A DNA stretch of 35,186 bases from assembly GCA_026705345.1 (NCBI GenBank), contig JAPPAV010000011.1, positions 1 to 35,186 on the forward strand, written 5' to 3'. Source of the stretch: Gammaproteobacteria bacterium (GTDB taxonomy: Bacteria > Pseudomonadota > Gammaproteobacteria > Pseudomonadales > Azotimanducaceae). Shown piece after piece: positions 25,037 to 33,843 of this stretch; the stretch's first letter is position 1, and each line of letters starts with the position of its first letter. The position numbers and the translations under genes are program-made. The notes below the pieces were generated by a model that saw nothing but the letters and a program-made list of their open reading frames with translations, was not told the origin of the DNA and ran no database searches.

Positions 25037-26341
25037 ATGCTCGCGACCATGATTGTCGATCTCCTGTATGGCAAGACCGGTTTGCCCGTCAACTTTGACG
25101 ACGACCTGGACGTGACGGTAGTGGCCAAGCCGCCCATGCCGCTTGTACCGGACGCGGATGTTGCCGTTCGACAGGCGTTGGCCGCGCCCGTCGGCTGTCC
25201 GCCGCTTGCCGAACTTGCTCGGGGCAGGAAGTCCGCCTGCATCCTGATCTGCGACGTGACCCGCCCGGTGCCGAACGGGTTGTTCCTTCGCCCGCTGATC
25301 GAGACGCTGCTCAAGGCGGGGATCGGTGCGTCGGATGTCACGGTGCTAGTTGCCACCGGTTTGCACCGGCCCAACCTCGGTGAAGAGTTGGCGGAACTGG
25401 TAGGCGACTCTTGGGTGTTGGATCGAGTCCGGGTCGTAAACCACGACGCGCTAGACGACACGGCGCACGTGGATTCTGGGGAAACGCGGACCCTGGGCAC
25501 GCCCGTCAAGCTCGACCGACGGTTCGTCGAGGCGGACCTGCGCATCGCCACGGGACTCGTCGAACCGCATTTCATGGCGGGTTATTCGGGAGGCCGCAAG
25601 GTCGTTGCCCCTGGGGTTGCCCACGCCGACACGATCCGCACCTTCCACAGCGCAAGGTTCATCGAAAACCCTTGTTCGGTGCAGTGCCGGCTCGAAGGAA
25701 ACCCGCTGCACGAGGAGCAGCTCGAGATCGTCCGCATGCTGGGCGACATGTACGCCCTCAACACGGTGATCGACGACGAGCGGCGCTTGTCGTTCGTGAA
25801 CTTCGGCGAGATCGTTGCCTGCCACGCCGAAGCCGTGGCCTTTGCGGACCGCTACCTGACGGTTCCAGTGCCTCGTCGATTCCGAACGGTGGTGACGTCC
25901 GCTGCTGGCTACCCGTTGGACCAGACCTATTACCAAACGGTCAAGGGTATGGTCACCCCCATGGACATCCTGGACGACGACGCGACGTTGATCCTCGCCT
26001 CGGACTGCTCGGAGGGTCTCGGCTCCGACGCCTTCCGGGCTTCCCAGCGACGGTTGATCGACTTGGGTGCGGATGCGTTTCTCGCGTCGCTGCTCGAAAA
26101 ACGCTTCGCGGATATCGACGAGTGGGAAAGCGAGATGCAGACCAAGGCGCAACGGGCCGCGCGGGTGCGAATGCTCTGCCAGTTGGATGAGCACGATAGA
26201 AGGTTGGCAGGTGTTGAACTGATCGACTCGGTGGAGGACGCCGTGCGCGAAAGCGTCGGCCGGTCCGGGGACAACGCGGTGGCGGTGATCCCGGAGGGAC
26301 CGTACGTCGTCCCTCTATACCAATCGGCCGCGCGTCCCTAG
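25037..26341 (+). CDS. larA: LarA-family nickel-pincer enzyme (2-hydroxyacid racemase or epimerase)
   Basis: This is a 434-residue protein of the lactate racemase family, which uses the nickel-pincer nucleotide made by LarB, LarC and LarE. Visible residues are the CDVTRPVPN block, H110 in ATGLHRPN, H178 in EPHFMAGYSGGRK, K188 (the Lys that carries the cofactor), H204 in TFHSARF, and YYQTVKG, with the Gln and Lys of the active site. Spacing from H178 to K188 to H204 matches Lactobacillus plantarum H174/K184/H200 exactly. A GGGGGAG lies 10 bases before the ATG. No larB, larC or larE lies in the window, so the cofactor must come from elsewhere. LarA homologues act on lactate, malate, phenyllactate and other acids, so the substrate is open. 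The name larA denotes family only. Confidence 0.88.
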   Translation: MLATMIVDLLYGKTGLPVNFDDDLDVTVVAKPPMPLVPDADVAVRQALAAPVGCPPLAELARGRKSACILICDVTRPVPNGLFLRPLIETLLKAGIGASDVTVLVATGLHRPNLGEELAELVGDSWVLDRVRVVNHDALDDTAHVDSGETRTLGTPVKLDRRFVEADLRIATGLVEPHFMAGYSGGRKVVAPGVAHADTIRTFHSARFIENPCSVQCRLEGNPLHEEQLEIVRMLGDMYALNTVIDDERRLSFVNFGEIVACHAEAVAFADRYLTVPVPRRFRTVVTSAAGYPLDQTYYQTVKGMVTPMDILDDDATLILASDCSEGLGSDAFRASQRRLIDLGADAFLASLLEKRFADIDEWESEMQTKAQRAARVRMLCQLDEHDRRLAGVELIDSVEDAVRESVGRSGDNAVAVIPEGPYVVPLYQSAARP

Positions 26342-26376
26342 CATCGTTACCGGAAACGCCCGAATCGGTTAGGATT

Positions 26377-26405
26377 AGACCTGAATTCGGACTGTATTGA
26401 GGTCT
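26377..26405 (+). promoter_or_regulatory. Inverted repeat before the Phd/RelE genes
   Basis: AGACCT (26377-26382) and AGGTCT (26400-26405) face each other across 17 bases, and GAATTC sits between them. The right arm contains the GAGG ribosome-binding site, so binding there would also mask translation initiation. A weak TGTATT -10-like hexamer lies at 26393. It is a candidate operator for autoregulation of the module, and possibly for the recCBD genes that follow. Confidence 0.35.
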
Positions 26406-26408
26406 GCT

Positions 26409-26684
26409 GTGCCCCAACCCGTTGTGAGCCTGAGCGAATTCAAGGCTAAGGCCGCGCAATTGCTAGCCGAAATGAAGGCTGGCGATCAGACCATCGTTGT
26501 CACCCAGAACGGTACCGCGACGGCGGTGGTTCAGGACTACGAGTCGCATCAACGCGTCCAGGAAGCACTGCTGTTTCTGAAACTCGTGGTGCAAGGCGAG
26601 GCCGATGTCTCGGCCGGTCGGATGGTGTCCCAGCGCCAAGTGTTCGCCGACATCAAGGCGGGGTTGACAGTCTCGGATGGATGA
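26409..26684 (+). CDS. Phd/YefM-type antitoxin
   Basis: This is a 91-residue protein with the Phd/YefM fold: VVSLSEFKAKAAQLLAEMKAG in short form, then QTIVVTQNGTATAVVQDYE. The GTG at 26409 is chosen because GAGG lies 6 bases upstream, and a TTG at 26397 is less likely. The C-terminal half (about 40 residues) is predicted to be helical and to bind the partner toxin. It overlaps the toxin gene by 8 bases. It differs clearly in sequence from the Phd antitoxin at 23892-24134, so the two modules are not recent copies. Confidence 0.9.
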   Translation: MPQPVVSLSEFKAKAAQLLAEMKAGDQTIVVTQNGTATAVVQDYESHQRVQEALLFLKLVVQGEADVSAGRMVSQRQVFADIKAGLTVSDG

Positions 26685-27000
26685 CCGCGACGTCCTGTGG
26701 ACGGAAACGGCGCGCGGAGACCTCGAACAGATCATTGCCTTCATTGCGGAGAGCAGTCCGGCGAGTGCGATGGCGACGGCAGAACGAATCGAGGGTCGCT
26801 GCGTTGAATTGAACCGACTGCCAGCGCGTGGCCGGCTGGTTCCCGAACTCCGGGCCGCCGATGTCCTTGCCTATCGCGAGCTGGTCGAAGGTCCTTGGCG
26901 GATTGTCAATCGATATGACGACAGAGCGGTTTACGTCGTCGCGGTACTCGATGCCCGCCGGGATCTGACGAGTCTCCTGTTGGCGCGCCTGGTTCGGTAG
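26677..27000 (+). CDS. RelE/ParE-superfamily toxin
   Basis: This is a 107-residue protein of the RelE/ParE fold. It shows the N-terminal helix pair (WTETARGDLEQIIAFIAE), the block LPARGRLVPELR, YRELVEGPWRIVNRYDDRAVYVVAVLDARRDL, and a last Arg-rich strand. The arrangement is closer to ParE/RelE plasmid-type toxins than to YoeB. RelE toxins cut mRNA in the ribosome and ParE toxins poison gyrase. Which applies cannot be decided because the catalytic residues are poorly conserved. The ATG lies inside the end of the antitoxin gene. Its stop is 13 bases before the recC start, so the module and recCBD are probably one transcript. Confidence 0.88.
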   Translation: MDDRDVLWTETARGDLEQIIAFIAESSPASAMATAERIEGRCVELNRLPARGRLVPELRAADVLAYRELVEGPWRIVNRYDDRAVYVVAVLDARRDLTSLLLARLVR

Positions 27001-27013
27001 GTGGCAAGCAAGT

Positions 27014-30000
27014 TTGGCAACACACATCGAGATCCAAGCCGGCAATCGCCTCGAGACCCTGGCTGAACGGCTAGCGGAGAAGATCCGGCGAGACCCTCTC
27101 GACCCCTTCGAACCGGAACGGATCGTCGTTCCGCACCCGACCCTCGGCCGGTGGCTCGTGCTCGCGTTGGCGAAGGAACTCGGCATCGCCGCGAACGTAT
27201 CCATCGAGCTGCCGGCACAGTTCGCGTGGTCGATCATGCACGATGCGCTCGGCACGCTGTCCAGGGACACGCCTTTCGCTCCGGACCGGCTGCGTTGGCG
27301 GATCTACGACCAGGTGGCGAGCCTTGACGGTCCGGGCACGGCGTCCGTGCGCAACTACCTGGCGGACGACGATCCGCGTAAACGATTCGAGCTGGCGGAT
27401 CGGCTGGCGCGGGTCTACGACCGGTGCCTGCTGTACCGGCCGGACTGGATTCGGGAGTGGGAACGTGGCGAGACGCCGCATTGGCAGGCGCAGCTCTGGC
27501 GCCGGCTGACGGAGAGCGTAGTGGAGCCCAGTCATTGGGTCGCGGCGATCGACGCTTTCCGAAGCGCGGGCGATTCGTTCGGCAAGGTCGAGGCGTGGCC
27601 GCGGCGGGCGAGTTTCTTCGGCGTGGCCGCGCTGTCGCCTTCGTACCTCGACCTCCTGCGTCAAGCAGGAGACCACATCGACGTCCACCTCTACCTGCTC
27701 AGCCCGTGCCGGGAATACTGGAGCGACATCGCGCCCCGGCGAGTCCTCCAGCGGCGTGCGGATCCGGCGGATCCCGCCGACGAATACCGCTCGGAGGGCA
27801 ATGAACTCCTCGGTGCATGGGGCAAGCTGGGCCGGGACATTCAGTCGCTGCTGCTGGAGGCGGAGTTGTCCACCGGCGCGCCCGTCGAGGAATACGACGA
27901 GCCCGATCCCGGTACCGCGCTGGGTGCCCTGCAGCGGGACATTCTTGTCCTCCGTCTGGCGTCCGAAGCCAAGGCCGCCGATCCGATGCCAGCGGACGAC
28001 TCCATCCAGATCCACGTCTGCCACTCGGCGATGCGGGAAGCGGAAGTGCTCCACGACCGGCTGCTGGGGCTGTTCGACGCGCACCCGGACATCCAGCCTG
28101 CGGACGTGCTGGTGCTGACGCCGAACATCGTCGACTACGCGCCCGCCGTCGAAGCCGTATTCGCGGCCGCCGATGTCATCCCGTTCAACATCGCCCGGCC
28201 CCGCGCTTCGACGACCCGAGCGGTGCAGGCGTTCCTCGACCTCTTGGCGTTGCCCGATTCCCGCTACGGCGCGGAGGCAGTGATGGCGCCGCTGGAGTCG
28301 AAGGCGGTTAGCGAGAAGTTCCGGATTCCCGGGCGGCAGCTCTCGACGTTGCGCGGATGGGTCGACCAAGCGGGCATCCGCTGGGGCATCGACGCCGACC
28401 ATCGCGAAGACGAGGGATTGCCGGGATTCGCCGGCCATGCCTGGCGCCAGGGCATCGACCGGCTGCTTCTCGGCTATGCCATGGATGGCGAAACCGCGAT
28501 GTTCGACAACGTGGCCCCGTATTCGACGGACTCGGCGGGGTTTTCCGGCGACTACGAGCTGCTAGGCCGGTTCGTCGACTACTGCGAGGGCGTGATCGAA
28601 CTGCGTGCGCTCAAGGAACAGGCGGTGTCAGCGGTCGAATGGGCCGAGACATTGCATGTCCTGGTGGAACGGTTCTTCGCGACCGATTGGGAGAACGCCG
28701 GGGAAACCGCGACGGTTGCCCAACTCATCGACGATGTTGCGGCGGAGTGCAAGGCCGACACGCCGGTTCCCTTCGGCGTGCTGCGGGACGTCCTCCGCCG
28801 ATCCGCGAGCGGACTGTCGAGACCGGCAGCACGCCTTGCCGACGGCGTAACGGTCGTCTCGTTGGGCATTGGTCAGGCGTTCCCCGCCAAGGTCGTCTGC
28901 GCGTTGGGGATGAACGACCGCCTGTTCCCCCGCCGCCCGTCCCCTTCGTCCTTCGACCTGGTGGATATGGACGACGAGAAAACCGGCGACCGGAACAGCC
29001 GCGACGAGGATCGATTCGCGTTCCTGGAAGCACTGCTCGCGGCTCGCCGCTGTTTCCTGGTGAGCTACACCGGACGCAACGTCCGGGACGACAAACCAAT
29101 GCCGCCGTCCGTGGTCGTGGACGAGTTGCGGGACTACTTGGAGCGGCGCTTCGACGGGGAATTCGGCACGATCCACCCGCTGCAGCCGTTCAGCCGTCGC
29201 TACTACGAGGCGGGGGGTCGCCTGTGGAGTTACTCCGCCTCGATGCTCGATGCCGCTCGCACGCTCGGCGGGCATGCGGACGGCGCGACCGACGCGCAGG
29301 CGCGCCAACGCTTCGCGGTGCCTTTCGGCCGCGTTGGCGAGGCGCGTGAACGACGGCTCGACTTGGAACGTCTGATCGCGTTCTTCCGCAACCCGACCCG
29401 GGAGTTCCTACGCGGTCGCCTCGGTATCCGCCTGGAGGTCGACGAGATCGCGTTGGAAGAAGAAGAGCCCTTCAAGCTCGACGGCTTGGGGCAATGGGCG
29501 TTGAAATCCGAGATGTACGACCTCGACGGCGGCGAGGAGGTCGCCGTTGCAATCAAGCCGCTGGTGACTGCCCGAGGTCGCCTCCCGGCGGGCGGTCCCG
29601 GGGATGTCGTCTACGAGGACATGCAGGCGGATGTGCGCGAGTTCCAACGCGCGCTCAAGCCCTACGAGGAGGCGCTCTCGGCGGATCCGAAGGACATTGA
29701 TCTGGATGTGGACGGCTTTCGCCTGACCGGTGCCGTGGACAACGTCGCCGTCGTCGACGGCAATGAACGGCACCAGGTACTGCGCTGGCGGATAGGCAGG
29801 ATCCGCCCCCAGGACCGGTTCGGGGCTTGGCTCGAACTCCTGGCGTGGGTCGCCTACCTGGAGGTCGAAGCCGAAGCGCATCTCGTCTGTCTTGCGCCAG
29901 GTGGAGTGGATCGGAAGGTATTCGTCGCGCCGAGCCCCGCAGAAGCGCGCAAACACCTCGGCCTCTGGCTGGATGCGTGGTGGCGAGGCACCGGGTCACT

Positions 30001-30247
30001 GCTGCCGTTCGCCCCGGCGGCGTCGATGAAATACGCCGAACGCTTCGCGAGGTCACAGGATCGTGACAGCGCGTGGAACGACGCCCGTGGCGAGTGGAAC
30101 GGCGAGCGAGCCTACGATGGACTGCTGAACGCCTATGTCTCGCTCGCCTACGACGGCGAAGACCCCTTCGACGCGGATCGGTTCGCCGATCTCGCCGAGA
30201 TGCTGCTGCTGCCGCTCCTCGATGCGGAGCACAAGTGGGGCAAATGA
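27014..30247 (+). CDS. recC: Exodeoxyribonuclease V subunit gamma RecC
   Basis: RecC is the non-catalytic scaffold of RecBCD that splits the DNA strands and reads Chi. The 1077-residue product is close to E. coli RecC (1122). Typical RecC blocks are VPHPTLGRWLVLALAKELGIAANV in shortened form at residues 36-60, SPCREYWSDIAPRR, HVCHSAMREAEVLHDRLL, DVLVLTPNIVDYAPAVEAVF, and GMNDRLFPRRPSPSSFDLV. The start is a TTG with AGGTGG about 9 bases upstream. Nothing earlier in frame is possible without entering the toxin gene. It is the first gene of recC-recB-recD, overlapping recB by 4 bases. The channel residues that set Chi recognition cannot be read without an alignment. Confidence 0.93.
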   Translation: MATHIEIQAGNRLETLAERLAEKIRRDPLDPFEPERIVVPHPTLGRWLVLALAKELGIAANVSIELPAQFAWSIMHDALGTLSRDTPFAPDRLRWRIYDQVASLDGPGTASVRNYLADDDPRKRFELADRLARVYDRCLLYRPDWIREWERGETPHWQAQLWRRLTESVVEPSHWVAAIDAFRSAGDSFGKVEAWPRRASFFGVAALSPSYLDLLRQAGDHIDVHLYLLSPCREYWSDIAPRRVLQRRADPADPADEYRSEGNELLGAWGKLGRDIQSLLLEAELSTGAPVEEYDEPDPGTALGALQRDILVLRLASEAKAADPMPADDSIQIHVCHSAMREAEVLHDRLLGLFDAHPDIQPADVLVLTPNIVDYAPAVEAVFAAADVIPFNIARPRASTTRAVQAFLDLLALPDSRYGAEAVMAPLESKAVSEKFRIPGRQLSTLRGWVDQAGIRWGIDADHREDEGLPGFAGHAWRQGIDRLLLGYAMDGETAMFDNVAPYSTDSAGFSGDYELLGRFVDYCEGVIELRALKEQAVSAVEWAETLHVLVERFFATDWENAGETATVAQLIDDVAAECKADTPVPFGVLRDVLRRSASGLSRPAARLADGVTVVSLGIGQAFPAKVVCALGMNDRLFPRRPSPSSFDLVDMDDEKTGDRNSRDEDRFAFLEALLAARRCFLVSYTGRNVRDDKPMPPSVVVDELRDYLERRFDGEFGTIHPLQPFSRRYYEAGGRLWSYSASMLDAARTLGGHADGATDAQARQRFAVPFGRVGEARERRLDLERLIAFFRNPTREFLRGRLGIRLEVDEIALEEEEPFKLDGLGQWALKSEMYDLDGGEEVAVAIKPLVTARGRLPAGGPGDVVYEDMQADVREFQRALKPYEEALSADPKDIDLDVDGFRLTGAVDNVAVVDGNERHQVLRWRIGRIRPQDRFGAWLELLAWVAYLEVEAEAHLVCLAPGGVDRKVFVAPSPAEARKHLGLWLDAWWRGTGSLLPFAPAASMKYAERFARSQDRDSAWNDARGEWNGERAYDGLLNAYVSLAYDGEDPFDADRFADLAEMLLLPLLDAEHKWGK

Positions 30248-33200
30248 ATCCCACCGACAAGACGGCGTTGAACGTGGCCTTGGGAGCTGCGCCGGAACTG
30301 TTGATCGAGGCCAGCGCAGGCACGGGCAAGACCTATGCGCTGACCACCCTTGCCGCCCGGCTGCTGGTCGAGGAACGCGTCGAGATCGGCGAACTACTCG
30401 TGGTCACGTTCACCATTGCGGCGACGGGGGAACTGCGCGACCGGATTCGCGCGACATTGCGGGGCGCGTTGCGCCGGGCGGAGGACGAGAGCGCAAGTTC
30501 GGATCCACAGGCCACGAGCTTGCTTGAACGGTGGCAAGGTCTCGGCATCGACAACGCCGACGTCGCGAGGCGCTTGGATCTGGCGTTGCTCGATCTCGAC
30601 CGTGCCAACGTCATGACCATCCACGGCTTCTGCCAGCGCGTACTCGCCGATTTCGCGTTCGAAGGAGGACTGCCGTTCGCTTTCGAGATGGCCGGGGACG
30701 GGGCGGATACGTTGCATGCCGCGGTTACCGACGAGTGGCGCCGGTGGGCCTACCCGGCATCGCCGCTGCTGGTTCGCTATGCCATGAAGAAGGGTTTCTC
30801 GGCGGACGAACTTGCCGGCTGGGTGTCCGGCTACGTGGCGAGGATCGGGCTTGAGATCGTCGGCGCGGATTCCCCGACCGAGGAGGCGTCGAGCGGGCTC
30901 GACGGGCTGGAAGGCGCTTGGCGCGACACCGTTCGCAAGGCCAGGGACACCCACGAAGCGGAGGCGGCGTCGATGTCCGACGGGGACCGCGACCGCGTCG
31001 CCGCCGTGCTGCAACGGCCCGAAGTCACGTTCTGTACCAAGAATGCGAGCTACCTCGGCAACAAGACACAGCGCAAGCGGCTGCACGACGGGAATCCGGT
31101 GCTTGCCGAGGTTCTGGACGAGCTCGACCGGAAATCAGGGGAACTACGTATCGGCTACGACGGTCTGTTGCCCTGCCTGCGCCGCGATGCCTTGAAGAAT
31201 ACGCGCGACTTGCTGGAAGAGCGGGTGCGCGAGGATCGAAAGCTCGGTTTCGACGATCTGCTCACCGGCGTGCATCGTGCATTTGATACCGGGAAAGGCC
31301 TCGCGCGGCGCATCCGCGACCGCTATCCGTGGGCGCTCATCGACGAGTACCAGGATACCGACCGGGTGCAGGCGGAGATCTTCCGCCGCATATACCGGGA
31401 TACCCGCCTGGCCGACGACCATGGTGCGCTGATCACCGTCGGCGATCCCAAGCAGTCGATCTACCGGTTCCGCAGCGCCGACATCTTCGCCTACCTGAAC
31501 ACCCGCGACGCCGTCGCCGTTGACGCGAAGCTCAGTCTGTCGCGCAACTACCGCTCGGTGCCGGCGCTGACCGCGGCGGTGAACGCGGTGTTCGACCATT
31601 CCTGCCCCTTCGCGCTGCCCGGGATCGGCTACGATCCCGTCGAATCCGCGATCAAGGAACCCGACCTCGCAATCGACGGCGAAACCCTCGCCGGGGACGG
31701 GAGTGCGCCGTTGCAGATCCGTTATTTCCCCTGGGATCCCAAGCAGTTGCGGAACAAGCCCGACATGGGCGACCTGGCGGCGCGTTTGGCAGCCGACGAG
31801 ATCGCCGCCACGCTCAAGCTCGCGGACGTTGAAAGGGCGAAACTGGGGCGTCGCCCGGTGCGTGGCTCGGACATCGCGGTGCTCGTTCGTACCGCCGCCC
31901 AGGGGCGGCGGGTCGCCCGGGAACTCCACGCGCGCCACATCGCCAGCGTTGAGATCGGCATCGAGAACGTCATGGCGAGCCGCGAAGCGGAGCAGCTCGA
32001 GCGCTTGCTGTGGGCCATCGCCAAACCGCAGTCGCCCCACCGCACCCGCGGTGCCCTGACGGCGGACGTCCTCGGGCTCGATGCCGCGGCGGTGGGCGCA
32101 CTGCAGGACGACGACAACGCTTGGAACGTCTGGACCGAACGCCTTGCCAACTGGCTCGAGGAATGGAAGCGGGCAGATGTCGCCACGCTGATCCGGCGCA
32201 TCCTGGAGTCCGGTGAGGTCAAGGGTGCCGAGCGCCTGTTGCGCTACCGGGACGGGGCGCGGCGGTTGACGAACCTCAAGCATCTGGCGGAGCTGCTTCA
32301 ACAGACGGAGACCCGCGAGCGCTACTCGCCTACCGGGCTTGCCGCCTGGTTCACCCGGCAGCGCGCAAACGCCGGCGACCGCGACGAGATGGCCCTGCTT
32401 CGCCTCGACAGTGACGAGCAGCTGGTCAAGATCGTGACCATGCACGCGGCCAAGGGTCTCGAATTCCCCATCGTTTTCTGTCCGTTCCTCTGGGACGCGA
32501 ACATGCGGCGCGACCCGGATTGGGCCAACTATCACGCCGCCGACGCGGACCACCGCGAGGTCCTGCACCTCGATCCCTCGAAGGCGGAACTCGACGTCGA
32601 CTGGCAGGAGGGGTTCTCCGACGAAACCCGTCTTCTCTACGTGGCGCTCACCCGCGCCCAGGAACGCTGCGTGGTGACGTGGACGAAGATCCGTTCGACG
32701 GAGAACGCGCCCCTGGCGTGGTTGCTCTACGGTCGCAAGTCGGCTTCGGAGGAGATGGATGCCGCGAGCGTCGTGAAGATCGCCGGCGCGGCGAAGGAGC
32801 TCTCGCCGGAACAATGGCGGGCGGGCCTCGACGATCTGGCGTCACGCTGTTCGACAGACATCGGCATTGTCGACATGGACCCGGGCTACGAGTCGCCGGG
32901 CAGCGTCGGCACGGTGCAGGCGGCACCGGAACTCACTGTTCGCCGACTGGACCGGGGACTGGCAAGGGTCCGCCAGATGAGCAGCTATTCGGCGCTCGCC
33001 CACAGCGCGGGAGTTGCCGAGTCGCCGAGCGACCACGAGACGGTGGAACAGCCCGACCGGGACGAGATCGTCACGGCGGAAGAGGAGGACGAGGCAACGG
33101 CGGATGGCGAGGCCGTGCGGAACGCGTTCACCTTCCCGTCGGGACGCCGGGTGGGAAATTGCCTGCATCGAATCTTCGAACGCCTCGACCGGGGTGAAGA

Positions 33201-33843
33201 GGAGTCCGTCGAAGACGCCTGCCGTGAGAGTCTGGCCAGGTATCGAATCAACGCGCAGTGGGCAGAGGTGGCGCGGTCGTTGGTGACGAACACCCGGGCG
33301 ACGTTGCTTGCCGCAGCCGAGGGGCCGGGTGTGGGCAAGGGGTTCCGCCTTCTGCAGGTCGAACGCGCCGTCCCCGAGATGGAGTTCCACCTGCCGCTCG
33401 AAGGGCTTGACCGACGCCGACTCGGCGAAACACTCGCCGATCATGGCTACGACGATCCCTTCGCCGGGTCTCGGTCGAACATCGAGGGGTACCTGCGCGG
33501 GTTCATCGATCTGGTCGCCGGCCACGACGGTGTCTGGTACGTGCTCGACTACAAGTCCAACTGGCTTGGCAATCGGCCAGATGACTACGCGCCGGCGGGC
33601 ATCTCGAAGGCGATGCGCGACCATCGCTATCCGCTCCAATACCTGCTCTACGTGGTGGCCTTGAACCGGTACCTCGCCAGCCGCTTGCCAGACTACGACT
33701 ACGACCAACACATCGGCGGTGCGTTCTACCTGTTCCTTCGAGGTATCGAGCCGGCGGCCGGCATGGATCGGGGTGTCTACTTCGACCGTCCGAGCCGGGC
33801 ATGCATCGACGCCCTCGACGCCTGTTTCAGGGGGGTGGCGTGA
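30244..33843 (+). CDS. recB: Exodeoxyribonuclease V subunit beta RecB
   Basis: RecB is the 3'-5' helicase and the only nuclease of RecBCD. The 1199-residue product matches the E. coli length (1180). Motif I is ASAGTGKT (residues 23-30), then TFTIAATGELRDRI, the MTIHGFCQRVL block, motif II IDEYQDTDRVQ, motif III VGDPKQSIYRFRSAD, MHAAKGLEFPIVF and motif VI YVALTRAQERC. A charged linker (TAEEEDEATADGEA) leads to the nuclease, with D1089 (GFIDLVA) and D1102-x-K1104 (LDYKSN) intact. The ATG at 30244 overlaps the recC stop as ATGA, and the longer open frame upstream is discarded. It differs from the AddA-like protein at 16907-20062 in its RecB-specific FAFEGGLPF and HRIFERLDRG blocks. Confidence 0.95.
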   Translation: MNPTDKTALNVALGAAPELLIEASAGTGKTYALTTLAARLLVEERVEIGELLVVTFTIAATGELRDRIRATLRGALRRAEDESASSDPQATSLLERWQGLGIDNADVARRLDLALLDLDRANVMTIHGFCQRVLADFAFEGGLPFAFEMAGDGADTLHAAVTDEWRRWAYPASPLLVRYAMKKGFSADELAGWVSGYVARIGLEIVGADSPTEEASSGLDGLEGAWRDTVRKARDTHEAEAASMSDGDRDRVAAVLQRPEVTFCTKNASYLGNKTQRKRLHDGNPVLAEVLDELDRKSGELRIGYDGLLPCLRRDALKNTRDLLEERVREDRKLGFDDLLTGVHRAFDTGKGLARRIRDRYPWALIDEYQDTDRVQAEIFRRIYRDTRLADDHGALITVGDPKQSIYRFRSADIFAYLNTRDAVAVDAKLSLSRNYRSVPALTAAVNAVFDHSCPFALPGIGYDPVESAIKEPDLAIDGETLAGDGSAPLQIRYFPWDPKQLRNKPDMGDLAARLAADEIAATLKLADVERAKLGRRPVRGSDIAVLVRTAAQGRRVARELHARHIASVEIGIENVMASREAEQLERLLWAIAKPQSPHRTRGALTADVLGLDAAAVGALQDDDNAWNVWTERLANWLEEWKRADVATLIRRILESGEVKGAERLLRYRDGARRLTNLKHLAELLQQTETRERYSPTGLAAWFTRQRANAGDRDEMALLRLDSDEQLVKIVTMHAAKGLEFPIVFCPFLWDANMRRDPDWANYHAADADHREVLHLDPSKAELDVDWQEGFSDETRLLYVALTRAQERCVVTWTKIRSTENAPLAWLLYGRKSASEEMDAASVVKIAGAAKELSPEQWRAGLDDLASRCSTDIGIVDMDPGYESPGSVGTVQAAPELTVRRLDRGLARVRQMSSYSALAHSAGVAESPSDHETVEQPDRDEIVTAEEEDEATADGEAVRNAFTFPSGRRVGNCLHRIFERLDRGEEESVEDACRESLARYRINAQWAEVARSLVTNTRATLLAAAEGPGVGKGFRLLQVERAVPEMEFHLPLEGLDRRRLGETLADHGYDDPFAGSRSNIEGYLRGFIDLVAGHDGVWYVLDYKSNWLGNRPDDYAPAGISKAMRDHRYPLQYLLYVVALNRYLASRLPDYDYDQHIGGAFYLFLRGIEPAAGMDRGVYFDRPSRACIDALDACFRGVA

